Source of the DNA: Pseudomonadota bacterium
Lineage (GTDB): Bacteria > Pseudomonadota > Alphaproteobacteria > Rhizobiales > Xanthobacteraceae
Assembly: GCA_021811945.1 (NCBI GenBank)
Contig: JAKAPE010000014.1
Span: 1 to 33,789 of the forward strand
Length of the DNA stretch: 33,789 nt
Reading direction: 5' to 3'
Of this stretch, positions 8,920 through 19,524 are shown one piece after another. The notes below the pieces were generated by a model. It did not search any database. It saw nothing but the letters and a program-made list of their open reading frames with translations, and was not told the origin of the DNA. Each line of letters opens with the position of its first letter. Within the stretch, counting starts at the first letter, position 1. The position numbers were made by a program, and so were the translations under genes.

Positions 8920-9000
8920 AACACCGAGAACCAGAAACACATGCGCCAGCTCGGCAAGCTCGACCTCCCGCAGGAGACGTTTATCGCCGGACGCGAGTAA
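8920..9000 (+). pseudogene. Diverged lepA 3'-end remnant
   Basis: 8941-8988 matches lepA 7703-7750 at 41/48 nt by manual alignment; peptide MRQLGKLDLPQETFIAGRE* vs lep[20 protein letters not shown]. Confidence 0.75.
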
Positions 9001-9157
9001 GGTGCTGGCGCCGGGGGATTGGCAAAATGCCCGGCGTCCGGGCGCGGAAAGCGCCAACGCCGCAGAGTGAAGCGACCCATAGCGCAAGATCGAATGCCAG
9101 AGCGAAAGCAAAGCACGTGGCCCGTATGGAGCGAAGCGGAATGCGGGGAAAATATCG

Positions 9158-9712
9158 CTACGCCCACCTCAGTTCCCGCTCGGCGAGCGGATAGGCGGCC
9201 TCGACGACATAGGGGCCGCCACCGACCGAAGCGCGCGAGGAGAACAGCACGAAACGCGAGACCTGGAACGAAGCGGAGCGGTAATGCGCGCGCGCCGTCA
9301 GATATTCAGCGACCTGTCGGCTCGATGACTCGCGCAATCGCGCCAGCGTGACATGCGGGGTGAATTTGCGTCCTTCGGGATCGAGTCCGAGCCGCTGCAA
9401 CAGCCGCGCCTGCTCGGCCTGCAAGTCCATGAGCGCGGCGACCGGCCGTACCGCGGCAACCACTGCGCGGGGCTTTCTGCCGCCGAAGGATGACAAGCAG
9501 TCGAGCCGCAGCTCGAACGGCGCGCGCTGCACGCGGGAGAGCAAGCCGGCAATATCGCGTGCTGTGCCGCCGTCGATGTTGCCGATGAACCGCAGCGTAA
9601 GGTGATAGTTCTCGGGGTCGATCCAGCGCGCACCCGGCAAACCGCCGCGCATCATGGCGAGCGACTCGGCGATGCGCGGAGGGATTTCAAGACCGGTGAA
9701 CAGACGGGGCAT
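9158..9712 (-). CDS. thpR: RNA 2',3'-cyclic phosphodiesterase (2H family)
   Basis: MPRLFTGLEIP; two HxT motifs (HLTLRFIG, HVTLARL). Confidence 0.9.
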   Translation of the reverse strand: MPRLFTGLEIPPRIAESLAMMRGGLPGARWIDPENYHLTLRFIGNIDGGTARDIAGLLSRVQRAPFELRLDCLSSFGGRKPRAVVAAVRPVAALMDLQAEQARLLQRLGLDPEGRKFTPHVTLARLRESSSRQVAEYLTARAHYRSASFQVSRFVLFSSRASVGGGPYVVEAAYPLAERELRWA

Positions 9713-9805
9713 GATAACCTGCGGCTCGTCGGGACTTCAAAACACGCCGCACCAAGCGATTCGCAGCAGCCGCAGCATGGGGGTATCCGGGCCGGCGCGC
9801 AACCC

Positions 9806-10501
9806 TCACGATGGCGGTTCGCCGCGGACACGGGCGATCAAGTCCTCCAGCTTTGGCAAAATGCGCGCGACGATCACGCCAACGCCCGCCGCGGTGGGGT
9901 GCATGCCGTCGTGCTGGGTGAGGCGGTGGTTGGCGGCCACATCGTCAAGGAAGAAAGGATAGAGCGGCACGCCGTATTTGGCGGCGAGCTCCGGGTAGAT
10001 GCGCGCGAATGCCGTGCCGTAATCGGCGCCTAGGTTCGGTGCCGCACGCATGCCGCAAAGGAGTACGGCGATGTGACGTTCTTTCAGCCGGTGCAGGATC
10101 GCGTCCAGCGCGTTGCGAGTCACTTTCGGATCGATCCCGCGCAACATGTCGTTGGCGCCAAGCTCGAGAATGACGGCGTCGGTGCCTTTCGGCACTGACC
10201 AAGCGAGCCGCGCCAGACCGTCGGCGGCGGTGTCGCCGGAGACGCCGGCATTTTCGATCGTCGCCGCGATTCCTTTGGCTGCCAGCGCCGCCTGCAGGCG
10301 AGGGGCAAGACCGTCGCCGTCAGGCAGGCCGTAGCCCGCGGTCAACGAATCGCCGAACGCCACGATCCTGACCGGCGCGCCGGCGACCGTCGACGCAACC
10401 GCTGTCGCGGCAAGGAACGCCGCGCTACAAGCCGCCGCCGCAAGCACGGTTTGGCCGCGACTTCGCCGGCACCCATATGAACGCGCACGATTTGGCAACA
10501 A
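9806..10501 (-). CDS. Arylesterase / TesA-like GDSL hydrolase
   Basis: IVAFGDSLTAGYGLP, ENAGVSGDTAADG, LGANDMLRG, DGMHPTAAG. Tracked start at 10501 is TTG, so the true start is uncertain. Confidence 0.88.
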   Translation of the reverse strand: MLPNRARSYGCRRSRGQTVLAAAACSAAFLAATAVASTVAGAPVRIVAFGDSLTAGYGLPDGDGLAPRLQAALAAKGIAATIENAGVSGDTAADGLARLAWSVPKGTDAVILELGANDMLRGIDPKVTRNALDAILHRLKERHIAVLLCGMRAAPNLGADYGTAFARIYPELAAKYGVPLYPFFLDDVAANHRLTQHDGMHPTAAGVGVIVARILPKLEDLIARVRGEPPS

Positions 10502-10708
10502 GCGGCGCAGGTCGCCAAGAAAGTCGCTTTCGGCTCACTGGCTGCCGATCTCGTCATAACCCGGGTCATGGATTTTCCGTTCTTTTGGCTGGCGGATGAG
10601 GCGGCAAGCGCGGCACTCGTCGTGCTCGCCGTCACGGTTGTTCTCGGGCTTGCCGGCACGCTTTCCGCGCTCGGCCACAAGCCCATGCAAATATTGAGGA
10701 ATCTGTAG
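10490..10708 (+). pseudogene. C-terminal remnant of an FtsX-family (YbbP-like) ABC transporter permease
   Basis: Continuous frame not in the ORF track: IWQQAAQVAKKVAFGSLAADLVITRVMDFPFFWLADEAASAALVVLAVTVVLGLAGTLSALGHKPMQILRNL*. Confidence 0.7.
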
Positions 10709-10878
10709 CACCGCAGGGCCGCTCGGCGGCGGCATGAATAGTTAGTAATCGGCGCAAATATCGCACGTGGACATCTGGCGCCCATTGGCCTTTCGCATTA
10801 GATTCGCCGCGACAGATAGTTCGCGTCCGCTGCGGACGCCAAACCCGGCCGGTGCCGGATAACTCAGGGGTATGTTCC

Positions 10879-11649
10879 ATGTCGGACTTCGACCGGAATT
10901 TGGCGGCCGCCAGGACCGGCTATCGCGCGGACCGGGTCGCGATCGACGCGGGCCTGCGCGCCTATATGATCCGCGTCTACAACTACATGGCTGCGGGCGT
11001 GGCGCTGACCGGCGTCGTGTCCTGGCTCACCTATCAAGCGGCCGGCGGCGATTCCATTCAAGTCGCCGGCAATCGGATCATCGGTTTGACCGCCTTTGGG
11101 CAGGCCATCTTCGGCGGCCCCCTGACGATCATCCTGTTCCTCGGCACGCTCGGCTTGGTGTTCTACATGAGCTTCCGCATCAACCGGCTGCAGCCCTCGA
11201 CCGCGCTCGGCTTGTTCATGCTCTATTCCGGCCTGTTGGGGCTGATGCTGTCCTCGGTATTTCTCACCTATACCGGCACGTCGATCACGCGCGTGTTCTT
11301 CATCTCGGCGGCCTCGTTCGGGGCGCTGAGTCTTTACGGCTACACCACGCAGCGCGATCTCTCGCCGATCGGGTTGTTCCTGGTCATGGGCTTGTTCGGC
11401 CTCATCATCGCGATGCTGGTGCAGATGTTTCTGCACAGCCCAGGCCTGAGCTTCCTCATCTCCGTGGTCGGCGTTCTCATCTTCGCCGGCTTGACCGCCT
11501 GGGACACCCAGCAGATCAAGGAGATGTATGACGTGCAAGACGATGGCACCGTTGCCGGCCGTAAGGCGGTGATGGGCGCGTTGCGTCTTTATCTCGACTT
11601 CATCAACCTGTTCCTGATGCTGCTGCGCCTTATGGGCGACCGGCGCTGA
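10879..11649 (+). CDS. Bax inhibitor-1 (BI-1/YccA) family membrane protein
   Basis: MSDFDRNLAAARTGYRADRVAIDAGLRAYMIRVYNYMAAGVALTG...AWDTQQIKEMY...LYLDFINLFLMLLRLMGDRR. Confidence 0.92.
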   Translation: MSDFDRNLAAARTGYRADRVAIDAGLRAYMIRVYNYMAAGVALTGVVSWLTYQAAGGDSIQVAGNRIIGLTAFGQAIFGGPLTIILFLGTLGLVFYMSFRINRLQPSTALGLFMLYSGLLGLMLSSVFLTYTGTSITRVFFISAASFGALSLYGYTTQRDLSPIGLFLVMGLFGLIIAMLVQMFLHSPGLSFLISVVGVLIFAGLTAWDTQQIKEMYDVQDDGTVAGRKAVMGALRLYLDFINLFLMLLRLMGDRR

Positions 11650-11667
11650 CCGGCTAGGCACAGGTTC

Positions 11668-11712
11668 AAATCAAAGCGCTCCGGGGACGGTGTCCCCGGG
11701 GCGCTTTGATTT
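11668..11712. terminator. Very strong, possibly bidirectional intrinsic terminator
   Basis: AAATCAAAGCGC-T-CCGGGGAC-GGT-GTCCCCGG-G-GCGCTTTGATTT: 21-bp stem (one G-U), 3-nt loop. Confidence 0.85.
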
Positions 11713-11836
11713 TCCGGGCGCAGCCGGATTTCGCCTGATCGGCACGCTGCAATCAGTCGGCTTCAAGCGCGACGGCTGGCTCAATGCCGTCGCGATGCAA
11801 CGCGCGCCCCGCGCCGGCGATTCGATGCCGCCCTGA
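11711..11836 (+). pseudogene. C-terminal remnant of a GNAT (Pat-like) N-acetyltransferase
   Basis: FPGAAGFRLIGTLQSVGFKRDGWLNAVAMQRAPRAGDSMPP* resembles the GF..VGTL..VG.K.G.W.D...MQR end of phosphinothricin-type acetyltransferases; no N-terminal portion. Confidence 0.6.
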
Positions 11837-11839
11837 GCA

Positions 11840-13093
11840 TCAAACTTCGGGGTCTGGCTTTGACGCATGCAGACAGAGCAGCGCCGCGAAGGCGGCTAGG
11901 CAGCACGCAACGGAAACGATAATCACGGCAGCCCCCGTGGCGTCGAGCAAGAGGCCGAACAGGAGCGGAGCGCAGGCTTGCGCCGCGCGCGCGGGTGCGC
12001 CGAGCAGGCCGGTGCGCTCGCCGTAGCCATGCGGCCCGAACACGGCGAGCGGCACCGTGCCGCGCGCGATGGTCAGCAAGCCGTTGCCGGCGCCATAAAA
12101 GATCGCGAACGCTGCCGCTGCCGCCGGCCCGATCAGGACAAAGATCGCAGCGCCAAGCGGGTGCAACAAGGCGGCGATCCGTGCCGCGATCAGCGGATGC
12201 GTCCGGCGTAGCAACAAAAGCTCGGCAAGACGCGCCGCCACCTGTGCCGGTCCAACCAGGGCGGCGGCGGCGATCGCCTGAACGGGCGTGGCGCCGGCCC
12301 GCTCCAACAGTCCGGGCAAATGCGCCGCCATGGAACCGGTCACAAACCAAGCCGCCGCGAATACGAAGGCAAGCAGAAACATCTCCTTGTAGGGCCTCCA
12401 GCCGATCGCCGGCGCCGGCGCGGAGGCGGACAGGTGCGGCCGCGCGGCCGCCGGCAACAGCAAATTAAGCGGCAGACCCAGAACCAAGTTGAGCGTCGCC
12501 CAGGCGAGCAAGGTCTCGCGCCAGCCCACCGCATCGTTCAGAAAGGTCGTCAGCGGCCAGCTCACGGTCGAGGCGAAGCCGGCAAACAGCGTGATACCGG
12601 TAATCGGGCCGCGCGCCGTACGGCCATAAAGCGCGGTGAGCGCCGCGAACGCAGCATCGTAAAGCCCGAGCGCCATGCCGATGCCGAGCACCGCCCAGGC
12701 GGCAAACAGGACCACGGCGCCGTTCGCAACGGCGAGCACCGTGAGGCCGGCCGCCAACACGATGCTCGACAGCGCCAAGACGCCGCGGCCGCCGCGGCGG
12801 TCGATGAAGCGCCCCACCGCCGGGCCGGCGAATGCCGCAATCAACAACGCGGCGGAGAAGGCGGCAAAGACCCATGAGGAGGGAACGCCGATGCCGGCGC
12901 TGATCGGGTCAGCAAGGATCGCCGGCAGGTAATAGCTCGAAGCCCAAGCCAGCGTCTGCGATGTCCCGACCGCCGCGACCACAACGCGGCGCGACTGGGT
13001 TCCTTGTGCATTCCCGCGATCTTCCAAGGCCCTCAGTCTGGTCGACCCTCCGGTTGCCTGCACGGTCGGCCGATACGAATGCGGAGCGTGCAC
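11840..13093 (-). CDS. MFS transporter
   Basis: 417-aa multi-TM ORF; AGPAVGRFIDRRGGRGVLALSSIVLAAGL and related MFS loop motifs. Confidence 0.85.
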   Translation of the reverse strand: MHAPHSYRPTVQATGGSTRLRALEDRGNAQGTQSRRVVVAAVGTSQTLAWASSYYLPAILADPISAGIGVPSSWVFAAFSAALLIAAFAGPAVGRFIDRRGGRGVLALSSIVLAAGLTVLAVANGAVVLFAAWAVLGIGMALGLYDAAFAALTALYGRTARGPITGITLFAGFASTVSWPLTTFLNDAVGWRETLLAWATLNLVLGLPLNLLLPAAARPHLSASAPAPAIGWRPYKEMFLLAFVFAAAWFVTGSMAAHLPGLLERAGATPVQAIAAAALVGPAQVAARLAELLLLRRTHPLIAARIAALLHPLGAAIFVLIGPAAAAAFAIFYGAGNGLLTIARGTVPLAVFGPHGYGERTGLLGAPARAAQACAPLLFGLLLDATGAAVIIVSVACCLAAFAALLCLHASKPDPEV

Positions 13094-13136
13094 GCCCCCG
13101 CACAGCCGAAACGCGACCTACGAAGCCGCATCCGCC

Positions 13137-13502
13137 TCAGCCAGTAACAACGCGCAGGGAACGGTCGAGCGCGCCGAGCACACGATCCAGTTCCTGGCCG
13201 CGGCGCAGGACATGCCCGGTCGCGGAGACCACGCTGAAGCCGCCCGGCTGCCGTGGCAGCCGCGAGTGCTTCTCGATCCGGTAGATGGGGATTTCGCTGG
13301 TGCGGCGGAAAACCGAGAACACCGCGCGATCCTTGAGGAAATCGATAGCGTAATCATGCCACTCGCCGTCCGCCACCTTGCGGCCATACAGACCGAGGAT
13401 GCGGTCAAATTCGCGCCGGCTGAAGGTGACCTTGCTGGCGGGGGCGGGCACGCGAACCTCGCCCCCGCGCCACGCGCTCGGTTCGGTATCGCCGAATACC
13501 AT
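13137..13502 (-). CDS. DUF2794 domain-containing protein
   Basis: VTFSRREFDRILGLYGRKVADGEWHDYAIDFLKDRAVFSVFRRTSEIPIYRIEK. Confidence 0.88.
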   Translation of the reverse strand: MVFGDTEPSAWRGGEVRVPAPASKVTFSRREFDRILGLYGRKVADGEWHDYAIDFLKDRAVFSVFRRTSEIPIYRIEKHSRLPRQPGGFSVVSATGHVLRRGQELDRVLGALDRSLRVVTG

Positions 13503-13570
13503 GCGGCGCCTCCTGTTCTTCGGGTGTCATCGGAGCTTCATGATCGCGCCGGATGACCGCGTCGGCAAGT

Positions 13571-13630
13571 GCTTTGGAGGGCTTTGGAGGGCTTTGGAGG
13601 GTTTTGGAGGGCTTTGGAGGGCTTTGCGGG
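13571..13630. repeat. 10-bp tandem repeat, six units
   Basis: gctttggagg x3, gttttggagg, gctttggagg, gctttgcggg. Confidence 0.95.
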
Positions 13631-13795
13631 ACGTCCGGAGTGCCTGATTGCGATGAGGCGGTCGACGCGGCCCGTTCGCGGCGGGCAGGGCTTTCCAACA
13701 CCTGACTCACGCATTCGTTAGGCAAATCATAATGCGGCCCTATTTCGGCCCAGCACGCGCCAAGCTGGACTGCGAGATAGAGGGCGTTGCCTCAG

Positions 13796-13919
13796 GGCCC
13801 GGTCCGGATTGCGCTCCGGATTCCTCAGCCCCCCAGCCCCCCGGGGTGCGGACGGACCGGGCCAGAGTTTTACCAGTATGGTTCAATCCGACTTGTGCCG
13901 GCTCTGGCCGGCTTTTTTT
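13796..13919 (+). ncRNA. Candidate structured small RNA ending in an intrinsic terminator
   Basis: 11-bp stem GGCCCGGTCCG (13796-13806)/CGGACCGGGCC (13853-13863); GCCAGAG (13861-13867)/CTCTGGC (13902-13908); terminator GCCGGC-TCTG-GCCGGC-T7 (13897-13919); no plus-strand protein gene nearby. Confidence 0.4.
13897..13919 (+). terminator. Rho-independent terminator
   Basis: GCCGGC TCTG GCCGGC TTTTTTT. Confidence 0.75.
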
Positions 13920-13978
13920 GTTTACGGCCGAGGAAAGAGGCAGAGGCTGGAATAACGGCATCCGTCGTCGGGCTTCCG

Positions 13979-14767
13979 TCATCTGGCGGAGGTGGTTTGC
14001 CTTTGTTCGTCTCCCATTTGTTTCCCGAGCGGAGCAAAGGCTGCGCCGAGGATGATGCCCGGCGCCTCGTCGGTGCCCTCCTGCACGAGGACGACGGCGC
14101 CATCGATCCCATCGGTGAGGATTTCGCCGGCCGGAATGCTCCAGGACTCGGCTGCGCCGGTGAAGTCGCCGAGCTTGAGCCGGTGCCGCACGACGTTGTG
14201 ATAGGTGATCGTGCGCCCGCGATTCTCACCGCGACCGATGGCCACGCGCACGGCGCGCTCCAACGGCCATAACCAGACCTCGCCGTCGAGGCGTCGCTTC
14301 TGGCTTCCTCCTACGTTCACCATCAAGTCGCTGTCGCTCACTGAGACCAGCACCGGCAGCGACATGATCGCGGCGTCGCGGCGGTTTGTCTGCGCAATCA
14401 CGCGCTCGATGGCAGCGCGGTCGCTGCCGAGAACGTGCATGCCGCCGTTGACGACGACTTGCGGTGTATACACTTGGCGATCTTCGCGCATGTGCGCGTA
14501 GGCGCGCTGACGCGCCGAATGCGCCGGACGGGCGAGGGTGTCCTTCCAGCCGAGATAATCCCAATAATCGATCGGCAGGCTGACAGCGACCAGCGAGGGA
14601 TCCGCGGTGAGGTCACCCAACAGCTTGTCGGCGGGTGGGCAGGATGAGCAGCCTTGACTGGTAAACAATTCGAGTAAGGCGCGTCGCCCTCCGGCGCGGG
14701 CCAGAGGAGAAGTCGTTATCAGAAGACCTACGGTCAGAAGTGCCGACCCGAGGTGGCGACGCAGCAT
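13979..14767 (-). CDS. DUF1223 (secreted thioredoxin-fold-like) protein
   Basis: RALLELFTSQGCSSCPPADKLLGDL, VSLPIDYWDYLGWKDTLA, YTPQVVVNGG; start 14767 (or 14815). Confidence 0.88.
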   Translation of the reverse strand: MLRRHLGSALLTVGLLITTSPLARAGGRRALLELFTSQGCSSCPPADKLLGDLTADPSLVAVSLPIDYWDYLGWKDTLARPAHSARQRAYAHMREDRQVYTPQVVVNGGMHVLGSDRAAIERVIAQTNRRDAAIMSLPVLVSVSDSDLMVNVGGSQKRRLDGEVWLWPLERAVRVAIGRGENRGRTITYHNVVRHRLKLGDFTGAAESWSIPAGEILTDGIDGAVVLVQEGTDEAPGIILGAAFAPLGKQMGDEQRQTTSAR

Positions 14768-14947
14768 TCCGATTACCCCGCCTGACCCCCCGCAGTGACG
14801 ATTGGTAACGCCCACTAATATCGGTCGCGCGGGTCACTCGCCACTCAATTCGCAGTGAGCCTTGGTAGCCCGCGTCGCATTACGTGCCTGCAAATAAGCG
14901 ACAACTGCCCGCAAGCCGCACGACTGGGAGACTTGTCTGCCGGGCAG

Positions 14948-17653
<2,706 letters not shown>

Positions 17654-17850
17654 GATTATTTTCCCATTAGCCAGCCGCGGCCGGCGCAAATTAGACTTGA
17701 TTATTGCCGCAACGCGCTCCAACAGGCCGTTGGTGGCGGGTCTGAAGGCTGTCGCCAATGCTGCGTCATCCGCTTGCAGCTTATAGGGTTTTTCCAAATC
17801 TTGTGCCACATCGGCGGCGAATACCAAACATGCTGAGATTCCATCGAGAA

Positions 17851-17876
17851 AGCGGGATTTTCGCCGAAAACCCGCT
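17851..17876. promoter_or_regulatory. Inverted repeat in acnA-ccmA intergenic region
   Basis: AGCGGG-A-TTTTC-GCC-GAAAA-CCCGCT, 11 paired bases with one bulge. Confidence 0.45.
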
Positions 17877-17963
17877 GTCGACTTTTCCGCCATTCTGTTT
17901 AATCCAGGCCTGTCCCTCGCTGATTCGCAAGCGCGCCAGCCCGGCCTGTACGCTGCGCGCAGG

Positions 17964-18614
17964 ATGTCGTTGATGCGGCTCGCTGCCGTCGATCTCGCTT
18001 GTCGCCGCGGTGCACGCGACGTGTTCGCCGGGGTGAGCTTTGCCGTCGCGTCCGGCGAGGCTTTGACGATCCGCGGCCGCAACGGGGCGGGAAAATCGTC
18101 GCTCTTGCGCCAAGTCGCCGGGCTCGTGCGCATTGCCGGCGGTCAGCTCACGATCGAAGGCGGCGATCCGGAACTGACCATCGGCGAGCAGGCGCATTAT
18201 CTCGGCCACCAGGATGCGCTGAAATCCTCGCTGTCGGTCGCCGAGAACCTGCGCTTCTGGGCCGGATTCTTCGACGCCGGCTCAACGGACCTCGAGAAGC
18301 CGCTGACGGCGGTCGGCCTCGGGGGGCTCGCCGATCTTCCAGCGGCCTATCTTTCGGCCGGACAGCGGCGCCGGCTGTCGATTGCACGGCTTCTTGCGGT
18401 CAAGCGCCCGATATGGCTCCTTGACGAGCCGACCAGCACGCTCGATCAGCCGGCGCAGGAACGATTGGCCGAATTCATGCGCAGTCACCTGACCGGCGGC
18501 GGACTGATTCTCGTCGCGACGCACGGAGACGTCGGGCTGGACGGCGCGCAGGAACTGCGGCTCGATTCATCTTTCTCCCGCTCGTCGGAGTGCGGGCATG
18601 GAGGTGACGGATGA
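17964..18614 (+). CDS. ccmA: Heme exporter ATP-binding protein CcmA
   Basis: GRNGAGKSSLLR, LSAGQRRRLSIARLL, LLDEPTSTLD; next to ccmB. Confidence 0.93.
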   Translation: MSLMRLAAVDLACRRGARDVFAGVSFAVASGEALTIRGRNGAGKSSLLRQVAGLVRIAGGQLTIEGGDPELTIGEQAHYLGHQDALKSSLSVAENLRFWAGFFDAGSTDLEKPLTAVGLGGLADLPAAYLSAGQRRRLSIARLLAVKRPIWLLDEPTSTLDQPAQERLAEFMRSHLTGGGLILVATHGDVGLDGAQELRLDSSFSRSSECGHGGDG

Positions 18615-18681
18615 GGTCGGTCGGAACAGCAAACCTTCCAAGTCCTGCCGCCTCCCCACAAGGCGGAGGGTCGGAGGAGAA
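18571..18681. repeat. Palindromic repeat-like insertion at ccmA/ccmB junction
   Basis: CCCGC...GCGGG (18577-18596) and CCGCCT-CCCCACA-AGGCGG (18648-18666); shares the TGCCGYCTCCC(C)ACAAGG core with 23220-23240. Confidence 0.45.
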
Positions 18682-19350
18682 ATGACTCCCCTCGCCGCCA
18701 TCCTCGTTCGCGATATGCGGCTTTCCGTGCGCGTGGGCGGCGGCGCGCTCATGGGAGTGCTTTTTTTTGTCACCGTCGTCACGCTCATGCCGTTCGCGCT
18801 GGGGCCCGACCTCGTTTTGCTCAAGCGAATCGGTCCCGCGATCCTCTGGCTTGCCGCGCTGCTTGCAAGCCTCCTGGCATTGGACCGGCTGTTTGCGGCT
18901 GACCACGACGACGGTTCGCTTGACCTTATTCTCATGGGCCGCATGCCGCTCGAACTCGTAGTTGCGGCCAAGGCGCTCGCCCATTGGCTGACCACCGGCT
19001 TGCCGCTGATCGTCGCCGCGCCGCTGATCGGTCTCTTGCTCGACCTCGATGCTCCTGCGGAGGGAGCCTTGGTGCTGACGCTCATCGCCGGCACGCCGGC
19101 CCTGACATTCATCGGCCTCGTTGGCGCCGCTATTGCTGTGACATTGCGTCGTGGCGGCCTGTTGCTGGCGGTCATCGTCCTGCCGTTGACGGTGCCGGTC
19201 CTGATCTTCGGGGTTGCCGCGGCGAACGCCGCCGTGGGCGGAACGGTGCCTTTCGGCACGCCGTTCACGGTGCTCTGTGCGCTGTCGCTGGCCAGCTCAG
19301 CGGTCGGCCCCTTTGCTGCCGCAGCGGCGCTGCGGCAAGAAATGGAATAG
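18682..19350 (+). CDS. ccmB: Heme exporter protein CcmB
   Basis: MTPLAAILVRDMRLSVRVGGG...FFVTVVTLMPFALGPD...LDRLFAADHDDGSLD; RBS GGAGGAGAA. Confidence 0.92.
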   Translation: MTPLAAILVRDMRLSVRVGGGALMGVLFFVTVVTLMPFALGPDLVLLKRIGPAILWLAALLASLLALDRLFAADHDDGSLDLILMGRMPLELVVAAKALAHWLTTGLPLIVAAPLIGLLLDLDAPAEGALVLTLIAGTPALTFIGLVGAAIAVTLRRGGLLLAVIVLPLTVPVLIFGVAAANAAVGGTVPFGTPFTVLCALSLASSAVGPFAAAAALRQEME

Positions 19351-19524
19351 CCATTGCGCGGAAAATCATCATGAAATCCGCAATACAAATGGCCTGGCGC
19401 GCATGACGACGATCGAGGGAATGCGAGGCTCGCGTGACTCCTATAGAGACTCCGTGGAAAGCTGAATTTTCCTGCCATCGCCCGGCATTGTGTCGGAGCG
19501 GCTATTTGGACTAGGAAGCTGCCG

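Noticed and set aside
10864-11661. 265-aa minus ORF antisense to the Bax inhibitor-1 gene
   Set aside because: Composition (E/H/R/Q-rich) indicates an antisense artefact of a membrane protein gene.
13861-13908. tRNA-like look (7-bp GCCAGAG/CTCTGGC stem plus GGTTCAATCC)
   Set aside because: Only ~48 nt, no D or anticodon arm and no CCA end; better explained as part of the terminator-associated RNA structure.
17654-18133. 160-aa N-terminal extension of the aconitase ORF
   Set aside because: Antisense to the ccmA 5' end and without aconitase similarity; AcnA starts at MVSLDSFK (17653).
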